Source: Candidatus Lachnoclostridium pullistercoris (GTDB lineage Bacteria > Bacillota > Clostridia > Lachnospirales > Lachnospiraceae). From it: DNA of 64,000 bases. How positions within the stretch are numbered: the stretch's first letter is position 1; each line of letters begins with the position of its first letter. Positions 18,123-27,120 of the stretch are shown here, piece after piece. Made by a program: the position numbers and the translations under genes. The stretch is from positions 1 to 64,000 of the forward strand of contig DWWL01000044.1 in assembly GCA_019119775.1 (NCBI GenBank), in the 5' to 3' direction. The notes below the pieces were generated by a model, which was not told the origin of the DNA, did not search any database, and was given only the letters and a program-made list of their open reading frames with translations.

Positions 18123-19208
18123 TTACCGGAGAATGAAGGACAGGCCCGCTCTCATCTCTTCCTCCGTCACCGTCCGGTCCACGTAAGCGTCCCCGACCCG
18201 CTCCAGAAGGATGAATTTCACCGTCCCGCCATCCATCTTCTTGTCATTTTTGGTGGCCCGGATGACCGCCTCCGGCGAAATCCCGTCCACCGTCCGCGGA
18301 AGGCCGAACCGCTCCAGAAGCTCGCCCAGGTGCTCCACCTCGCTCATGGGAATCTTGCCCCGCAGATGAGAGATATAGGCGGCAGCCAGGCAGCCGAGGG
18401 CCACGCAGTGGCCGTGGAGCATGGCAAAATTTTTTTCCTTCTCAATGGCATGGCCAAGAGTGTGGCCGAAATTCAGGAGGGCGCGTACTCCCTGCTCGCC
18501 CGGATCCTCCTCCACCACCTTCTGCTTAATCAGGTCGCTGGAGAGTATCATCTCCTCGCAAGTCTGGAGATTCCGCTCCATGATTTCCCTGGAGCAGTCA
18601 TCCAGCCACTGATAATAATCCGCATTCTGGATCAGCCCGTGCTTCACCACCTCGCCCATGCCGGAGGAATACTGCTCCGGAGGAAGGGTGCGCAGCACCG
18701 CCATATTGCTGTAGACCATTTTCGGCATGTGGAACGCTCCCACCATATTTTTGTAGGAGAGGAAGTCCACTCCCGTCTTCCCGCCGATGCTGCTGTCCAC
18801 CTGGGAGAGCAGGGTGGTTGGAATCTGGATGAAAGAGACGCCTCTCAGATAGGTGGCCGCCGCAAATCCGCACAGATCCCCCACTACGCCGCCGCCGAGA
18901 GCCACCAGGACGTCTTTACGGTCAAACTTTTCCAGGATCAGAGTCTCATACAGCTTCTGCACCGTGTTTAAATTCTTGTGCTCCTCTCCGGCCGGAAAGA
19001 TAAAATTCACCACATGGCAGCAGCAGGAGGCAAAAATATCCGCCACCTCATTCAGATAAAGGTCCGCCACGTTGGAATCCGTGACAATGCATACCTTCCG
19101 CCCGTCCGTAAAGGGAGCTGCCTCCCTCGCCAGCCGGTCAAAGGATATCTCCATCACAATGTCATAGATGGACCGCCCGTCCATATGGATCGTCATTCGC
19201 TCCGACAT
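18123..19208 (-). CDS. aroB: 3-dehydroquinate synthase
   Basis: ALGGGVVGDLCGFAAATYLRG, NFGHTLGHAIE motifs. Confidence 0.97.
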   Translation of the reverse strand: MSERMTIHMDGRSIYDIVMEISFDRLAREAAPFTDGRKVCIVTDSNVADLYLNEVADIFASCCCHVVNFIFPAGEEHKNLNTVQKLYETLILEKFDRKDVLVALGGGVVGDLCGFAAATYLRGVSFIQIPTTLLSQVDSSIGGKTGVDFLSYKNMVGAFHMPKMVYSNMAVLRTLPPEQYSSGMGEVVKHGLIQNADYYQWLDDCSREIMERNLQTCEEMILSSDLIKQKVVEEDPGEQGVRALLNFGHTLGHAIEKEKNFAMLHGHCVALGCLAAAYISHLRGKIPMSEVEHLGELLERFGLPRTVDGISPEAVIRATKNDKKMDGGTVKFILLERVGDAYVDRTVTEEEMRAGLSFILR

Positions 19209-19388
19209 ATCTGTTCCTCCTCACGCAAAAAGGTCCCCGCCGACGCAAAAAAGATCCCTTCCCATTTTCGGAAAGAAAGCGCCCATGCTTTTGAATACCG
19301 GCATCTCATGGGAGATCTCTGCCGAAGAAATGGAAGGGATTTCCTCTTATGTATCAGGACGGAAACCGCCTTTTTCATCTGTCTTTCG

Positions 19389-19904
19389 TCAATTAAAGTG
19401 TACGTTCAGACCGGTCACATCAAATGCGCCGGCGCTAAGTAGGTCCTGGAAGTCACCTGACAGCTCCACCGACTCCGGAGTCGCGATAAAGATGCAGCTG
19501 GAGATCTTCTGAAGATTGCCGTTCATGGAGTAAGTCGCCCCGGACGCAAAATCAATAATCCTCTGGGCCACTTCCGTGTGAAGTCCCTCCATATTCAGCA
19601 CCACCGCCTTGCCGGCCAGCAGGTAATCACAGATGTCCTTGGAATCCTCCATGGACGAGGGCTTTACTAAGGAAACTTCCATTCCTCCCCGGCGCATGGG
19701 AACCACCTTGCTGCTGGAACGGTTCAGAAACTTGGGACGGGGCTGCTCCGGCTCGTCCTCCTCATCGTCGTAGCTATTATTGTTCCTCGAAAAGAATCCG
19801 CGCTTCGCCGGCTTTTCTTCTTCGTAATCATCATCTAAGAAGTAATCGTCGTCATCTTCGTCGCTTAATCTCATGGTATCCATAAACTTCGCTAAAAGGC
19901 TCAT
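19389..19904 (-). CDS. sepF: Cell division protein SepF
   Basis: MSLLAKFMDTMRL start, acidic linker, C-terminal SepF domain (VVLNMEGLHTEVAQRIIDFASGATY). Confidence 0.93.
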   Translation of the reverse strand: MSLLAKFMDTMRLSDEDDDDYFLDDDYEEEKPAKRGFFSRNNNSYDDEEDEPEQPRPKFLNRSSSKVVPMRRGGMEVSLVKPSSMEDSKDICDYLLAGKAVVLNMEGLHTEVAQRIIDFASGATYSMNGNLQKISSCIFIATPESVELSGDFQDLLSAGAFDVTGLNVHFN

Positions 19905-19914
19905 TCTAACACTC

Positions 19915-20595
19915 CTATCTGGCGCCAAAAATTCCGGTGCCAACTCTAATCATGGTGCTTCCCTCCTCAATGGCGACCTGGTAATCACCGGTCATTCCCA
20001 TAGAGAGGACACTCATAGTACCATTATCAATGTTTTTACTTTTTATGTCAATAAAAAGTTGCGATAATTTTTTAAAAATATCGCGGTTTTCTTCCGGATC
20101 CTCCACAAATGGAGCGATTGTCATGAGTCCTTTGACGGTTAAATGAGAAAACTGGGAGATCTCCTTTAACGCTTCCTCCACCTCTTCCAGGAAAAAGCCG
20201 TACTTGCTCTCCTCCCTGGCCACGTTCACCTCCAGGAGAATATCCGTATGGAGCTGCCTCTTCTGGGCCTCCGCCTGGATCTGCTCCGCCAGCCGCAGGG
20301 AATCCACCGAGTGGATGAGAACCACCTTGTCGATCACCTGGCGCACCTTATTGCGCTGCAGATGTCCGATCATGTGAAACCGGGCATCCTGAGGGATCTG
20401 CGGGCGTTTTTCCAGGATCTCCTGCACCTTGTTCTCGCCAAAATCCCTGGCTCCGGCTTCATAAGCCTCCATCAGCATCTCCACCGGCTTGGTCTTGCTC
20501 ACCGCGATGAGCGTCACATCGTCAATATTTCTGCCGGATCTGAGACAGGCTTCTTCCATGTGCTTTCTGACTTCCATAAGATTTTCTTTTACCAT
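19915..20595 (-). CDS. yggS: YggS-family PLP-binding protein
   Basis: LIAVSKTKPVEML, FGENKVQEI, LMTIAPFVEDPE, LSMGMTGDYQVAIEEGSTMIRVGTGIFG. Confidence 0.96.
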   Translation of the reverse strand: MVKENLMEVRKHMEEACLRSGRNIDDVTLIAVSKTKPVEMLMEAYEAGARDFGENKVQEILEKRPQIPQDARFHMIGHLQRNKVRQVIDKVVLIHSVDSLRLAEQIQAEAQKRQLHTDILLEVNVAREESKYGFFLEEVEEALKEISQFSHLTVKGLMTIAPFVEDPEENRDIFKKLSQLFIDIKSKNIDNGTMSVLSMGMTGDYQVAIEEGSTMIRVGTGIFGAR

Positions 20596-20659
20596 ACTGA
20601 TCGCTCCTTTGCTGCCCGGCCGGCGCACACTCAGGCTGACGGCCGGATTCTTTTTCTTT

Positions 20660-22126
20660 TTACTGATAGATAATGGCTCCCTCCTTCACGGTCGATGCGT
20701 CCAGCACAATGTGGTCGTAGACGGAAAGGCCGTAGCGGGTGCCTTTTTCCACTATGTAGTACTCGTCGTTGGAGGTGATGATCTCCACCTGACGGAACAC
20801 GGCGTATCCCCGGTTGATGTTGTAGACTCCGTCTAAGGACGCTGTCTGCCCCACCTGGAACCGTTCTGTGGAACCGGGCTTCACCAGATAGTCCCCGGCC
20901 TTAATATCTCCGTCGTCGGACACCTCGATGTAGTAGTATCCGTCCTTGGAATTGTAGATGGTGGCCGGCACAAACACGATGGTGGAGGAACCGTCCTGCT
21001 CAGAGTACGTCTCCTTCATAAAGCCGTCGGATGTGCTGTCGCCGCCCTGAGTCACATAGTCCTCCGGGATCAGGTAAAACTGCTTCTGGGTCACTGCCGT
21101 CTTGGGGATCTTCAAGCCGGTGGTGGTGTCGGCGCTGATCTCAAAATTCAAGAAACGCTCCGACTCAAACTGCACCATATACTTGCTGAAATCCAGCTGG
21201 CCGCAGACCGTGCCGTCCGCCCCGGAGATCACGGAGAAATCTCCCGTCAGCTCCAGGTCGTACCCAGGAAAGGTCACTTGAAGCTGATCCTTCCCGCTGT
21301 AGTCCGCCACGTCCTGCTCGTCCATGGGAAAGACCAGAGACCATTTGTCGGAGGTGATGATCTTGTAAACAGGGGCTCCCTGTTCTACCAGATCGCCGGA
21401 CTTTGCCTGGGTGCGGCTGTAGCCGGCCCGGTTAAACGCGTCCCCGGTCACGGCTGCAGGCGTCAGGTCCGCGTAGGCATGGGCCTGCCCGTCGCCGTCC
21501 GTGTACTGGTCCACCACATAGGAGACTACTCCCGCCTTGTCCGCCCGGATCTGGTGAAAATTGATCCCCGCCTGGGCCATGGCGTCCGCCAGGCTGTCCA
21601 TGGCGCTGAAGCTGACATACTCCATCATGGCTGCCTCCAGAGAATATTTGGTATCCTCCACCTTTGAAAAATTGTCGTCGTCGTAGGAGAGGCTGAAAGA
21701 GGTCAGCTCTTTTTTCAGGGCTGCCAGATCTTCGTCGCTGATCTGGGCAGCCCCGCCGCCGTTCTCCTCCAGAAACTGCTCCACCCGCCCCGACTCATCC
21801 AGGGAATAAACGCTGGAGCCCACAGAAGCCCGTTTTCCTTCCCGGATATAGTAATTGATGTAGCCGGCGCTGTCCGTGCTGTAGACGCTCTCCTCCCGAA
21901 GGATCAGGCCGGTGTACTCCCGGTCCTCCATAATGCTGCCCTCCGCCACTTCATAGAACTGTACCTTCTCCCTGGTAAGATAAGTGTACACGTAAAAAGC
22001 CATGTACAGAAATATCAGGAAAAAAATGATGGCTCCAATGTTGGTGTGATGGAGCTTATCCCGTTTTTTCAGATGTTTTTTCCGCTTTTCCAGATCAATA
22101 ACTTCCGGATTTCTCTTTTTTGCCAT
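20660..22126 (-). CDS. HlyD/RND adaptor-like single-pass membrane protein
   Basis: Basic N-terminus, one TM, lipoyl/beta-barrel-like repeats; upstream of yggS-sepF. Confidence 0.7.
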   Translation of the reverse strand: MAKKRNPEVIDLEKRKKHLKKRDKLHHTNIGAIIFFLIFLYMAFYVYTYLTREKVQFYEVAEGSIMEDREYTGLILREESVYSTDSAGYINYYIREGKRASVGSSVYSLDESGRVEQFLEENGGGAAQISDEDLAALKKELTSFSLSYDDDNFSKVEDTKYSLEAAMMEYVSFSAMDSLADAMAQAGINFHQIRADKAGVVSYVVDQYTDGDGQAHAYADLTPAAVTGDAFNRAGYSRTQAKSGDLVEQGAPVYKIITSDKWSLVFPMDEQDVADYSGKDQLQVTFPGYDLELTGDFSVISGADGTVCGQLDFSKYMVQFESERFLNFEISADTTTGLKIPKTAVTQKQFYLIPEDYVTQGGDSTSDGFMKETYSEQDGSSTIVFVPATIYNSKDGYYYIEVSDDGDIKAGDYLVKPGSTERFQVGQTASLDGVYNINRGYAVFRQVEIITSNDEYYIVEKGTRYGLSVYDHIVLDASTVKEGAIIYQ

Positions 22127-22206
22127 GAACAGGTCCTCCACAGGTCAGCAATTAGGCTTCGATAAAAAAGACCTCCGCTTTGTTCTGCAGAGGTCTGTTG
22201 TTTATC

Positions 22207-22626
22207 TTATAACGCGATGATCACATCTTTCTGAGCATTCTCAGGCATGTTCTCCTTGTCCATGGATACGCTCAGCACGAAGGTTACGTGATATTTCTCG
22301 CCGATAGTTTCCAAGGTTGTGATCACTTCCGAGATGTCTTCTCCCTCCAGGGAAGCCAGCTTCAGGAAGCTGTCCAAAAACATCATCTCCAAATCATAAT
22401 CCTGGGAAATAATTCCGCAGATGAAACCGATGAACGCCTCACAGGAAGCGATCGGATATTCCTTCACATTGATGAGACGAATCTTATTATTCAGCTCATA
22501 CATATGCTTGGAACTCTTGTCCAGGTATACGATGGATCCGGTGGATTCCTTTATGGCTGTGTTGGCCTTGTCCAACAGATATTTTGTCTTTCCTTTACCC
22601 TTTTCTCCTGCGATGATCTGAACCAT
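22207..22626 (-). CDS. Small P-loop NTPase of unknown function
   Basis: MVQIIAGEKGKGKTKYLLDKAN Walker A; LEMMFLDSF Walker-B-like. Confidence 0.75.
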   Translation of the reverse strand: MVQIIAGEKGKGKTKYLLDKANTAIKESTGSIVYLDKSSKHMYELNNKIRLINVKEYPIASCEAFIGFICGIISQDYDLEMMFLDSFLKLASLEGEDISEVITTLETIGEKYHVTFVLSVSMDKENMPENAQKDVIIAL

Positions 22627-22716
22627 AACAATATCCTCCTTGAGTTTATTAAATTTGCATAAAAAATCAATTCATATTACCCTAATTATAGAACAAATTC
22701 TTAAAAAAGGCAATCA

Positions 22717-23697
22717 CTAATTGACAATTTTATTCATAAGATTTGTCATGTTGCCGTAGAGGGCCGGACGGCTGTCCGCCTTCATGACAACGGAGATGTA
22801 TTCCCCGCCGTCATCGGCTTCGCTGGAGACGATCAGGCAGTAGCCGGCAGCCTGTGTCGTGCCGGTTTTTCCTCCTGTTACCGTAACTCCTTCAGGAGCC
22901 TGCTGTTCTCCGGTCATATACTGGTTTCCCATCTTCCAGGTCTGCGAAACCGTCTCCCCTGCACCGTTGACGTACTCCGCATAGTAGGAAGAAGTCCCCA
23001 CAATCTTCCGGAACTTTGGCTCCTTCATTGCTTCATTGAATATCAGATAGAGATCATAGGCGGTAGTGTAGTGGTCCTCATCGGTCAGGCCGTGAGGATT
23101 GGTAAAATGGGTGCCCGTGGCCCCCAGCGCCAGCGCCTCCTCGTTCATCATATCCGCGAAGGCTGGAATGCTCCCGGCAATGTGGACGGCGATGGCCGCC
23201 CCGGCATCATTTCCCGAGGGGAGCATCAGTCCGTAGAGCAGCTGCTCCAGGGTCAGCCGGTCCCCGGGATGAATGTTGCAGAGGGAGGCGCCGGATTCTG
23301 TGATCACCGCGTCCTCCGTCACTGTCACCTCATCCGCCAGGTTTCCATGGCGCAGAGCCACCAGAGCCGTCATCACCTTCGTGATGCTGGCCGGGTACAT
23401 TTTCTCATACATGTTTTTATAGTAGGGAACCGTCCCGTCTTCCAGGGAAAACAGGGCCGCCGCCTCCGCCGTGATCTCGCTGTCCTCGTAGTCTCCGCTT
23501 CCGTCCGGCACGCACAGATCTGCGGCGAACGTCTCCGCCTTTTCTTCTCCGGACGCCGAAAAGCTTCTCTCTGCCAGAGAATAGGGGCGCTCCTTCACCT
23601 CACTGCCGCAGCCGGAAAGAAGGGCGGCGCAAAGAAGGGCAGCCGCCAGGCAGGAAACTGCCCGCCGGTTCCGTTTTACTTGTACGCTTCTCTCCAT
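22717..23697 (-). CDS. D-alanyl-D-alanine carboxypeptidase (DacF-like lipoprotein)
   Basis: Lipobox LLSGCGS; SITKVMTAL (SxxK), SGND (SxN), TGGKTGTTQAAG (KTG). Confidence 0.94.
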   Translation of the reverse strand: MERSVQVKRNRRAVSCLAAALLCAALLSGCGSEVKERPYSLAERSFSASGEEKAETFAADLCVPDGSGDYEDSEITAEAAALFSLEDGTVPYYKNMYEKMYPASITKVMTALVALRHGNLADEVTVTEDAVITESGASLCNIHPGDRLTLEQLLYGLMLPSGNDAGAAIAVHIAGSIPAFADMMNEEALALGATGTHFTNPHGLTDEDHYTTAYDLYLIFNEAMKEPKFRKIVGTSSYYAEYVNGAGETVSQTWKMGNQYMTGEQQAPEGVTVTGGKTGTTQAAGYCLIVSSEADDGGEYISVVMKADSRPALYGNMTNLMNKIVN

Positions 23698-24071
23698 TCC
23701 ATATCTCCGCGGTCCAAAGACTTGATTAACAGCTCCGCCGTCGCCACATTGGTGGCAAGGGGAATATTGTAGAGATCGCAGAGCCTGACAATGTCGTTGA
23801 CATCGGGTTCATGCTCCTTCGGATGAAGCGGATCTCTCAGAAAGATCACCAGGTCAATGGTGTTGTGCTCGATCTCTGCGCTCAGCTGCTTATTTCCCCC
23901 CAGATGGCCGGCCAGGAACTTGTGCACGTTTAAATTCGTTACCTCCTCAATAAGGCGCCCGGTAGTCCCGGTTGCGTACAGGGTATTCCTGCTTAAGATT
24001 CCCCTGTACGCGATGCAGAAGTTCTGCATCAGCTTTTTCTTGGAATCGTGGGCTACTAATCCGATATTCAT
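23676..24071 (-). CDS. mgsA: Methylglyoxal synthase
   Basis: MNIGLVAHDSKKKLM, GTTGRLIEE, LAGHLGGNKQLSAEI. Confidence 0.97.
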   Translation of the reverse strand: MNIGLVAHDSKKKLMQNFCIAYRGILSRNTLYATGTTGRLIEEVTNLNVHKFLAGHLGGNKQLSAEIEHNTIDLVIFLRDPLHPKEHEPDVNDIVRLCDLYNIPLATNVATAELLIKSLDRGDMEWREAYK

Positions 24072-24089
24072 TACGAAATCCTCCTTCTT

Positions 24090-25214
24090 TTAACGCATAT
24101 TTCTCTGAAGTCCAACATTTAATAAAACCCCCAGCCCGATGTACATACTGACAAGCGAGCTCACGCCGTAACTGATGAATGGAAGGGGAAGTCCCGTGTT
24201 GGGGAAGATCCCGGTGGCCACAGCGATATTGGCAAAGGTCTGGAAGGCTAAAAGGGCTGACACCCCACAGCCGATCAGCTTTCCGGACATGTCCTTCGCC
24301 CGGTGGGCCATGATAAGGCATTCATATACCAGTACGGCAAACAGTGCAATCACCGCCACACAGCCTATAAACCCCAGCTCCTCGCCGATGACTGCAAAAA
24401 TGAAGTCCGTCTGTTCCTCGGATAAGAAGTTTCCGTTTTTTACGGACGCCAGCGTGTTGTTATTGAGTCCCTTTCCGTGGAGCATCCCGGAACCGATGGC
24501 CATGATGGAGTTGGCCTGCTGGTAGCCGGTGGCCGCGTATTCGTCCGGGTTGAGCCAGGCGAGGACGCGGGTGATCTGATACCCCTGAAGAAACGGGATT
24601 CGGTTCAGGACATCCGTAAATCTGGCCAGATACATGAGAAGCCCGAGAACGGGCACGATCACAGCCAGGGTTCCGAAAATCCATTTATAGCTCAGGCCCG
24701 CAACGAAAACCATGCAGACCAGAACAAACACAATCACAAGAGTGGTGGAAAGGTTCGGCTCCTCCAAAATCAGCGCCAGAGGAACGGCAAACACAGCCGC
24801 GATGAGGGCCAGCGTCCTGATGGAATTTAAGGTTTCCAGGTGTTTTACCAGAAACCAGGACGAGAACACGATCATGCCGTGCTTGACAAATTCCGAGGGC
24901 TGAAATTGGATGCCCGCGACCTCGATCCACCGGGTCGCTCCGTTTACATTCCGGCCGAACAGAAGAACGGCCACCAGAATGACGATGCAGCCGGCGTAGA
25001 TGCCCCAGCTGTAAGTGAGGATCTTCTGATAAGGGATCAGAGAGATCACCGCCATGACGGCCAGTCCCAGCACAATTCCCAGTGCCTGCTTCTGCACCAG
25101 ACCGGAATCCTGTCCGGAGGCGCTGTTGATCACCAGAAGCCCGATGCAGTTTAAGGCCAGAACGTACAGCACCAGCCGGAAATTGTAATTTCTGAAGTTG
25201 TAGTTAAGTATCAT
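24090..25214 (-). CDS. rodA: RodA (SEDS) rod-shape peptidoglycan polymerase
   Basis: SEDS multi-TM protein; FQPSEFVKHGMIV, GLPLPFISYGVSSLVSMYIGLGVLLNV; in min/mre cluster. Confidence 0.95.
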   Translation of the reverse strand: MILNYNFRNYNFRLVLYVLALNCIGLLVINSASGQDSGLVQKQALGIVLGLAVMAVISLIPYQKILTYSWGIYAGCIVILVAVLLFGRNVNGATRWIEVAGIQFQPSEFVKHGMIVFSSWFLVKHLETLNSIRTLALIAAVFAVPLALILEEPNLSTTLVIVFVLVCMVFVAGLSYKWIFGTLAVIVPVLGLLMYLARFTDVLNRIPFLQGYQITRVLAWLNPDEYAATGYQQANSIMAIGSGMLHGKGLNNNTLASVKNGNFLSEEQTDFIFAVIGEELGFIGCVAVIALFAVLVYECLIMAHRAKDMSGKLIGCGVSALLAFQTFANIAVATGIFPNTGLPLPFISYGVSSLVSMYIGLGVLLNVGLQRNMR

Positions 25215-25490
25215 TTAAAATGTCCCCTTATTTCCCATGTGCAATATTGGAATGTTGGCATAAAGGGCCGGTATCTTTCTGCCGGCAGCGGCAGTTTCCT
25301 CCCGGATCTGTATCTGAATTCCTCTTCGGTCAATCTCCATGTAGCGGGAGACTGCGGCCGCAAGGTCCTCTTTTACCATCTCGATCATCCCGGGAGAGCA
25401 GTCAGTCTTGTCCGCGATCAGGATGAGCCGGAGTCTGTCCTTTGCCAGCTCTCCCGAGTTTTTTCGCTGCAGTCCTGATAAAATTCTCAT
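25215..25490 (-). CDS. minE: Cell division topological specificity factor MinE
   Basis: AKDRLRLILIADKTDCSPGMIEMVKEDLAAAVSRYMEID; adjacent to minD. Confidence 0.96.
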   Translation of the reverse strand: MRILSGLQRKNSGELAKDRLRLILIADKTDCSPGMIEMVKEDLAAAVSRYMEIDRRGIQIQIREETAAAGRKIPALYANIPILHMGNKGTF

Positions 25491-25502
25491 ATTCCGTCCC
25501 CC

Positions 25503-26294
25503 TTACGCCCGCTTGAGCAGGCCGGTCAGCCTGCGGAATATGCTTTTGGAGGCTTCCAGGTTCATCAGGGGAACGCTCTCCCCCACAAGCCTTCTGCAGA
25601 TATTCATATAGGCCTGTCCCGCCAGGGACTGGGTGCCCGCCAGGGGCTCCCCCTGATTGGTGGAGATGACGATGTCCTCATCGTCGGGAATGGCGCCGAT
25701 CATATTGACAGAGAGGATGTCCACCACGTCCCCCACCGACATCATGTCCCCCCGGCGCACCATATCCATGCGCACCCGGTTGACGATGAGATCGATCGCG
25801 CCCATGTCCTCCGCTTCCAGAAGGCCGATGATCCGGTCAGCGTCCCGGATTGCGGACACCTCCGGCGTCGTCACCACAAACGCCCGGTCCGCCCCGGCCA
25901 CGGCATTCTTAAAGCCGCGCTCTATGCCTGCGGGACTGTCTAACAGGATGTAGTCGAATTCTCCGCGGAGGTCGCCTACGAGCTTTTTCATTTGGCCCGG
26001 ATTGACCGCGGTCTTGTCCCGGGTCTGGGCCGATGGCAGCAAATACAGGTTGGGATATCTTTTGTCTTTAATCAGGGCCTGCTTGATGCGGCAGTTCCCC
26101 TCCACCACGTCCACCAGATTGTAGACGATGCGGTTCTCCAGCCCCATGACCACGTCCAGGTTGCGCAGTCCGATGTCAGTGTCGATCAGGACTACCTTGT
26201 AGCCTAAGATGGCCAGGCCGGTTCCCACATTTGCGGAGGTCGTCGTCTTGCCTACCCCGCCTTTTCCGGAAGTAATCACAATGACTTCACTCAT
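25503..26294 (-). CDS. minD: Septum site-determining ATPase MinD
   Basis: MSEVIVITSGKGGVGKTTTSANVGTGLA deviant Walker A; ORF-track extension to 26585 is non-native. Confidence 0.98.
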   Translation of the reverse strand: MSEVIVITSGKGGVGKTTTSANVGTGLAILGYKVVLIDTDIGLRNLDVVMGLENRIVYNLVDVVEGNCRIKQALIKDKRYPNLYLLPSAQTRDKTAVNPGQMKKLVGDLRGEFDYILLDSPAGIERGFKNAVAGADRAFVVTTPEVSAIRDADRIIGLLEAEDMGAIDLIVNRVRMDMVRRGDMMSVGDVVDILSVNMIGAIPDDEDIVISTNQGEPLAGTQSLAGQAYMNICRRLVGESVPLMNLEASKSIFRRLTGLLKRA

Positions 26295-26362
26295 AATGAA
26301 TATCCTCCTGATATGAAATTGCCATATTATATTGTAACAAATATTCTGGAAATTTTCCAGTA

Positions 26363-27028
26363 TTAAATGAAATTTATCCGGCTGAGGAAACTTTTTTTCA
26401 GCGGCTTCACCGCAATCCTGCCGTCCTCCACGCCGGCGATCATAGGCCCCCTTCCCAGCCGTCTGGGCCGGTCGCCGCACTTTAGCTGCAGGGAGGCGAT
26501 CCTCAGCTGAAGAGGAGCCATCTCCAGGGCAACCGCCACCGCATCCCGGTTTCCGGCAGCCCCCGCGTGGAGAATGCCCCGGCATTCTCCCAGGACCACA
26601 ATGTTTCCCGTGGCGCTCACCCGCGCCCCCCGCTCCACGTCGCCGATGACCACGATGCTGGCCTCCGCCTCCAGAGTCTCTCCCGCCCTTAAGCTGCCTT
26701 TATAGAAATTGCCGGTCCGGGAGTTTAATTCCATCAGCTTTTCATTGAGCGCCTTCTCACAGCGCCTGGTCCGCTCCAGATCCCGGTCCAGCAGACAGAG
26801 GATCTCGATCTGGGAGTTTTCCGTGATGGTGTTGACCACCGCAAACTCTTCCTCCGGCGTCATCTCCCGCCCTTCCAGGGACAGGGCCATCTGCACCGAT
26901 CCCCAGAACCTGGCGCTCTCCCGGAATTTGACCGCCACATCTTCAAGCAGCTTTTCAAAAGGCGGGGCCGGGTCCAGAATGACCGTCAGCCCCGATTTAT
27001 TTCCTTTTATCACCACCGTACTGTGCAT
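26363..27028 (-). CDS. minC: Septum site-determining protein MinC
   Basis: C-terminal beta-helix (GSLRAGETLEAEASIVVIGDVERGARVSATGNIVVLG); adjacent to minD. Confidence 0.95.
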   Translation of the reverse strand: MHSTVVIKGNKSGLTVILDPAPPFEKLLEDVAVKFRESARFWGSVQMALSLEGREMTPEEEFAVVNTITENSQIEILCLLDRDLERTRRCEKALNEKLMELNSRTGNFYKGSLRAGETLEAEASIVVIGDVERGARVSATGNIVVLGECRGILHAGAAGNRDAVAVALEMAPLQLRIASLQLKCGDRPRRLGRGPMIAGVEDGRIAVKPLKKSFLSRINFI

Positions 27029-27120
27029 CGAAAAGACACCTCCTCATACGGGCGGCAAAAGCCGCCGGTGAATCGCCGCACTCTGCGCCCGCCGCCGTAA
27101 ACTGCGGGCGCTCTGCCGCG

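Noticed and set aside
19209-19388. Near-repeated ACGCAAAAA(A)G..CCC segments between aroB and sepF
   Set aside because: Only two short imperfect copies; likely chance.
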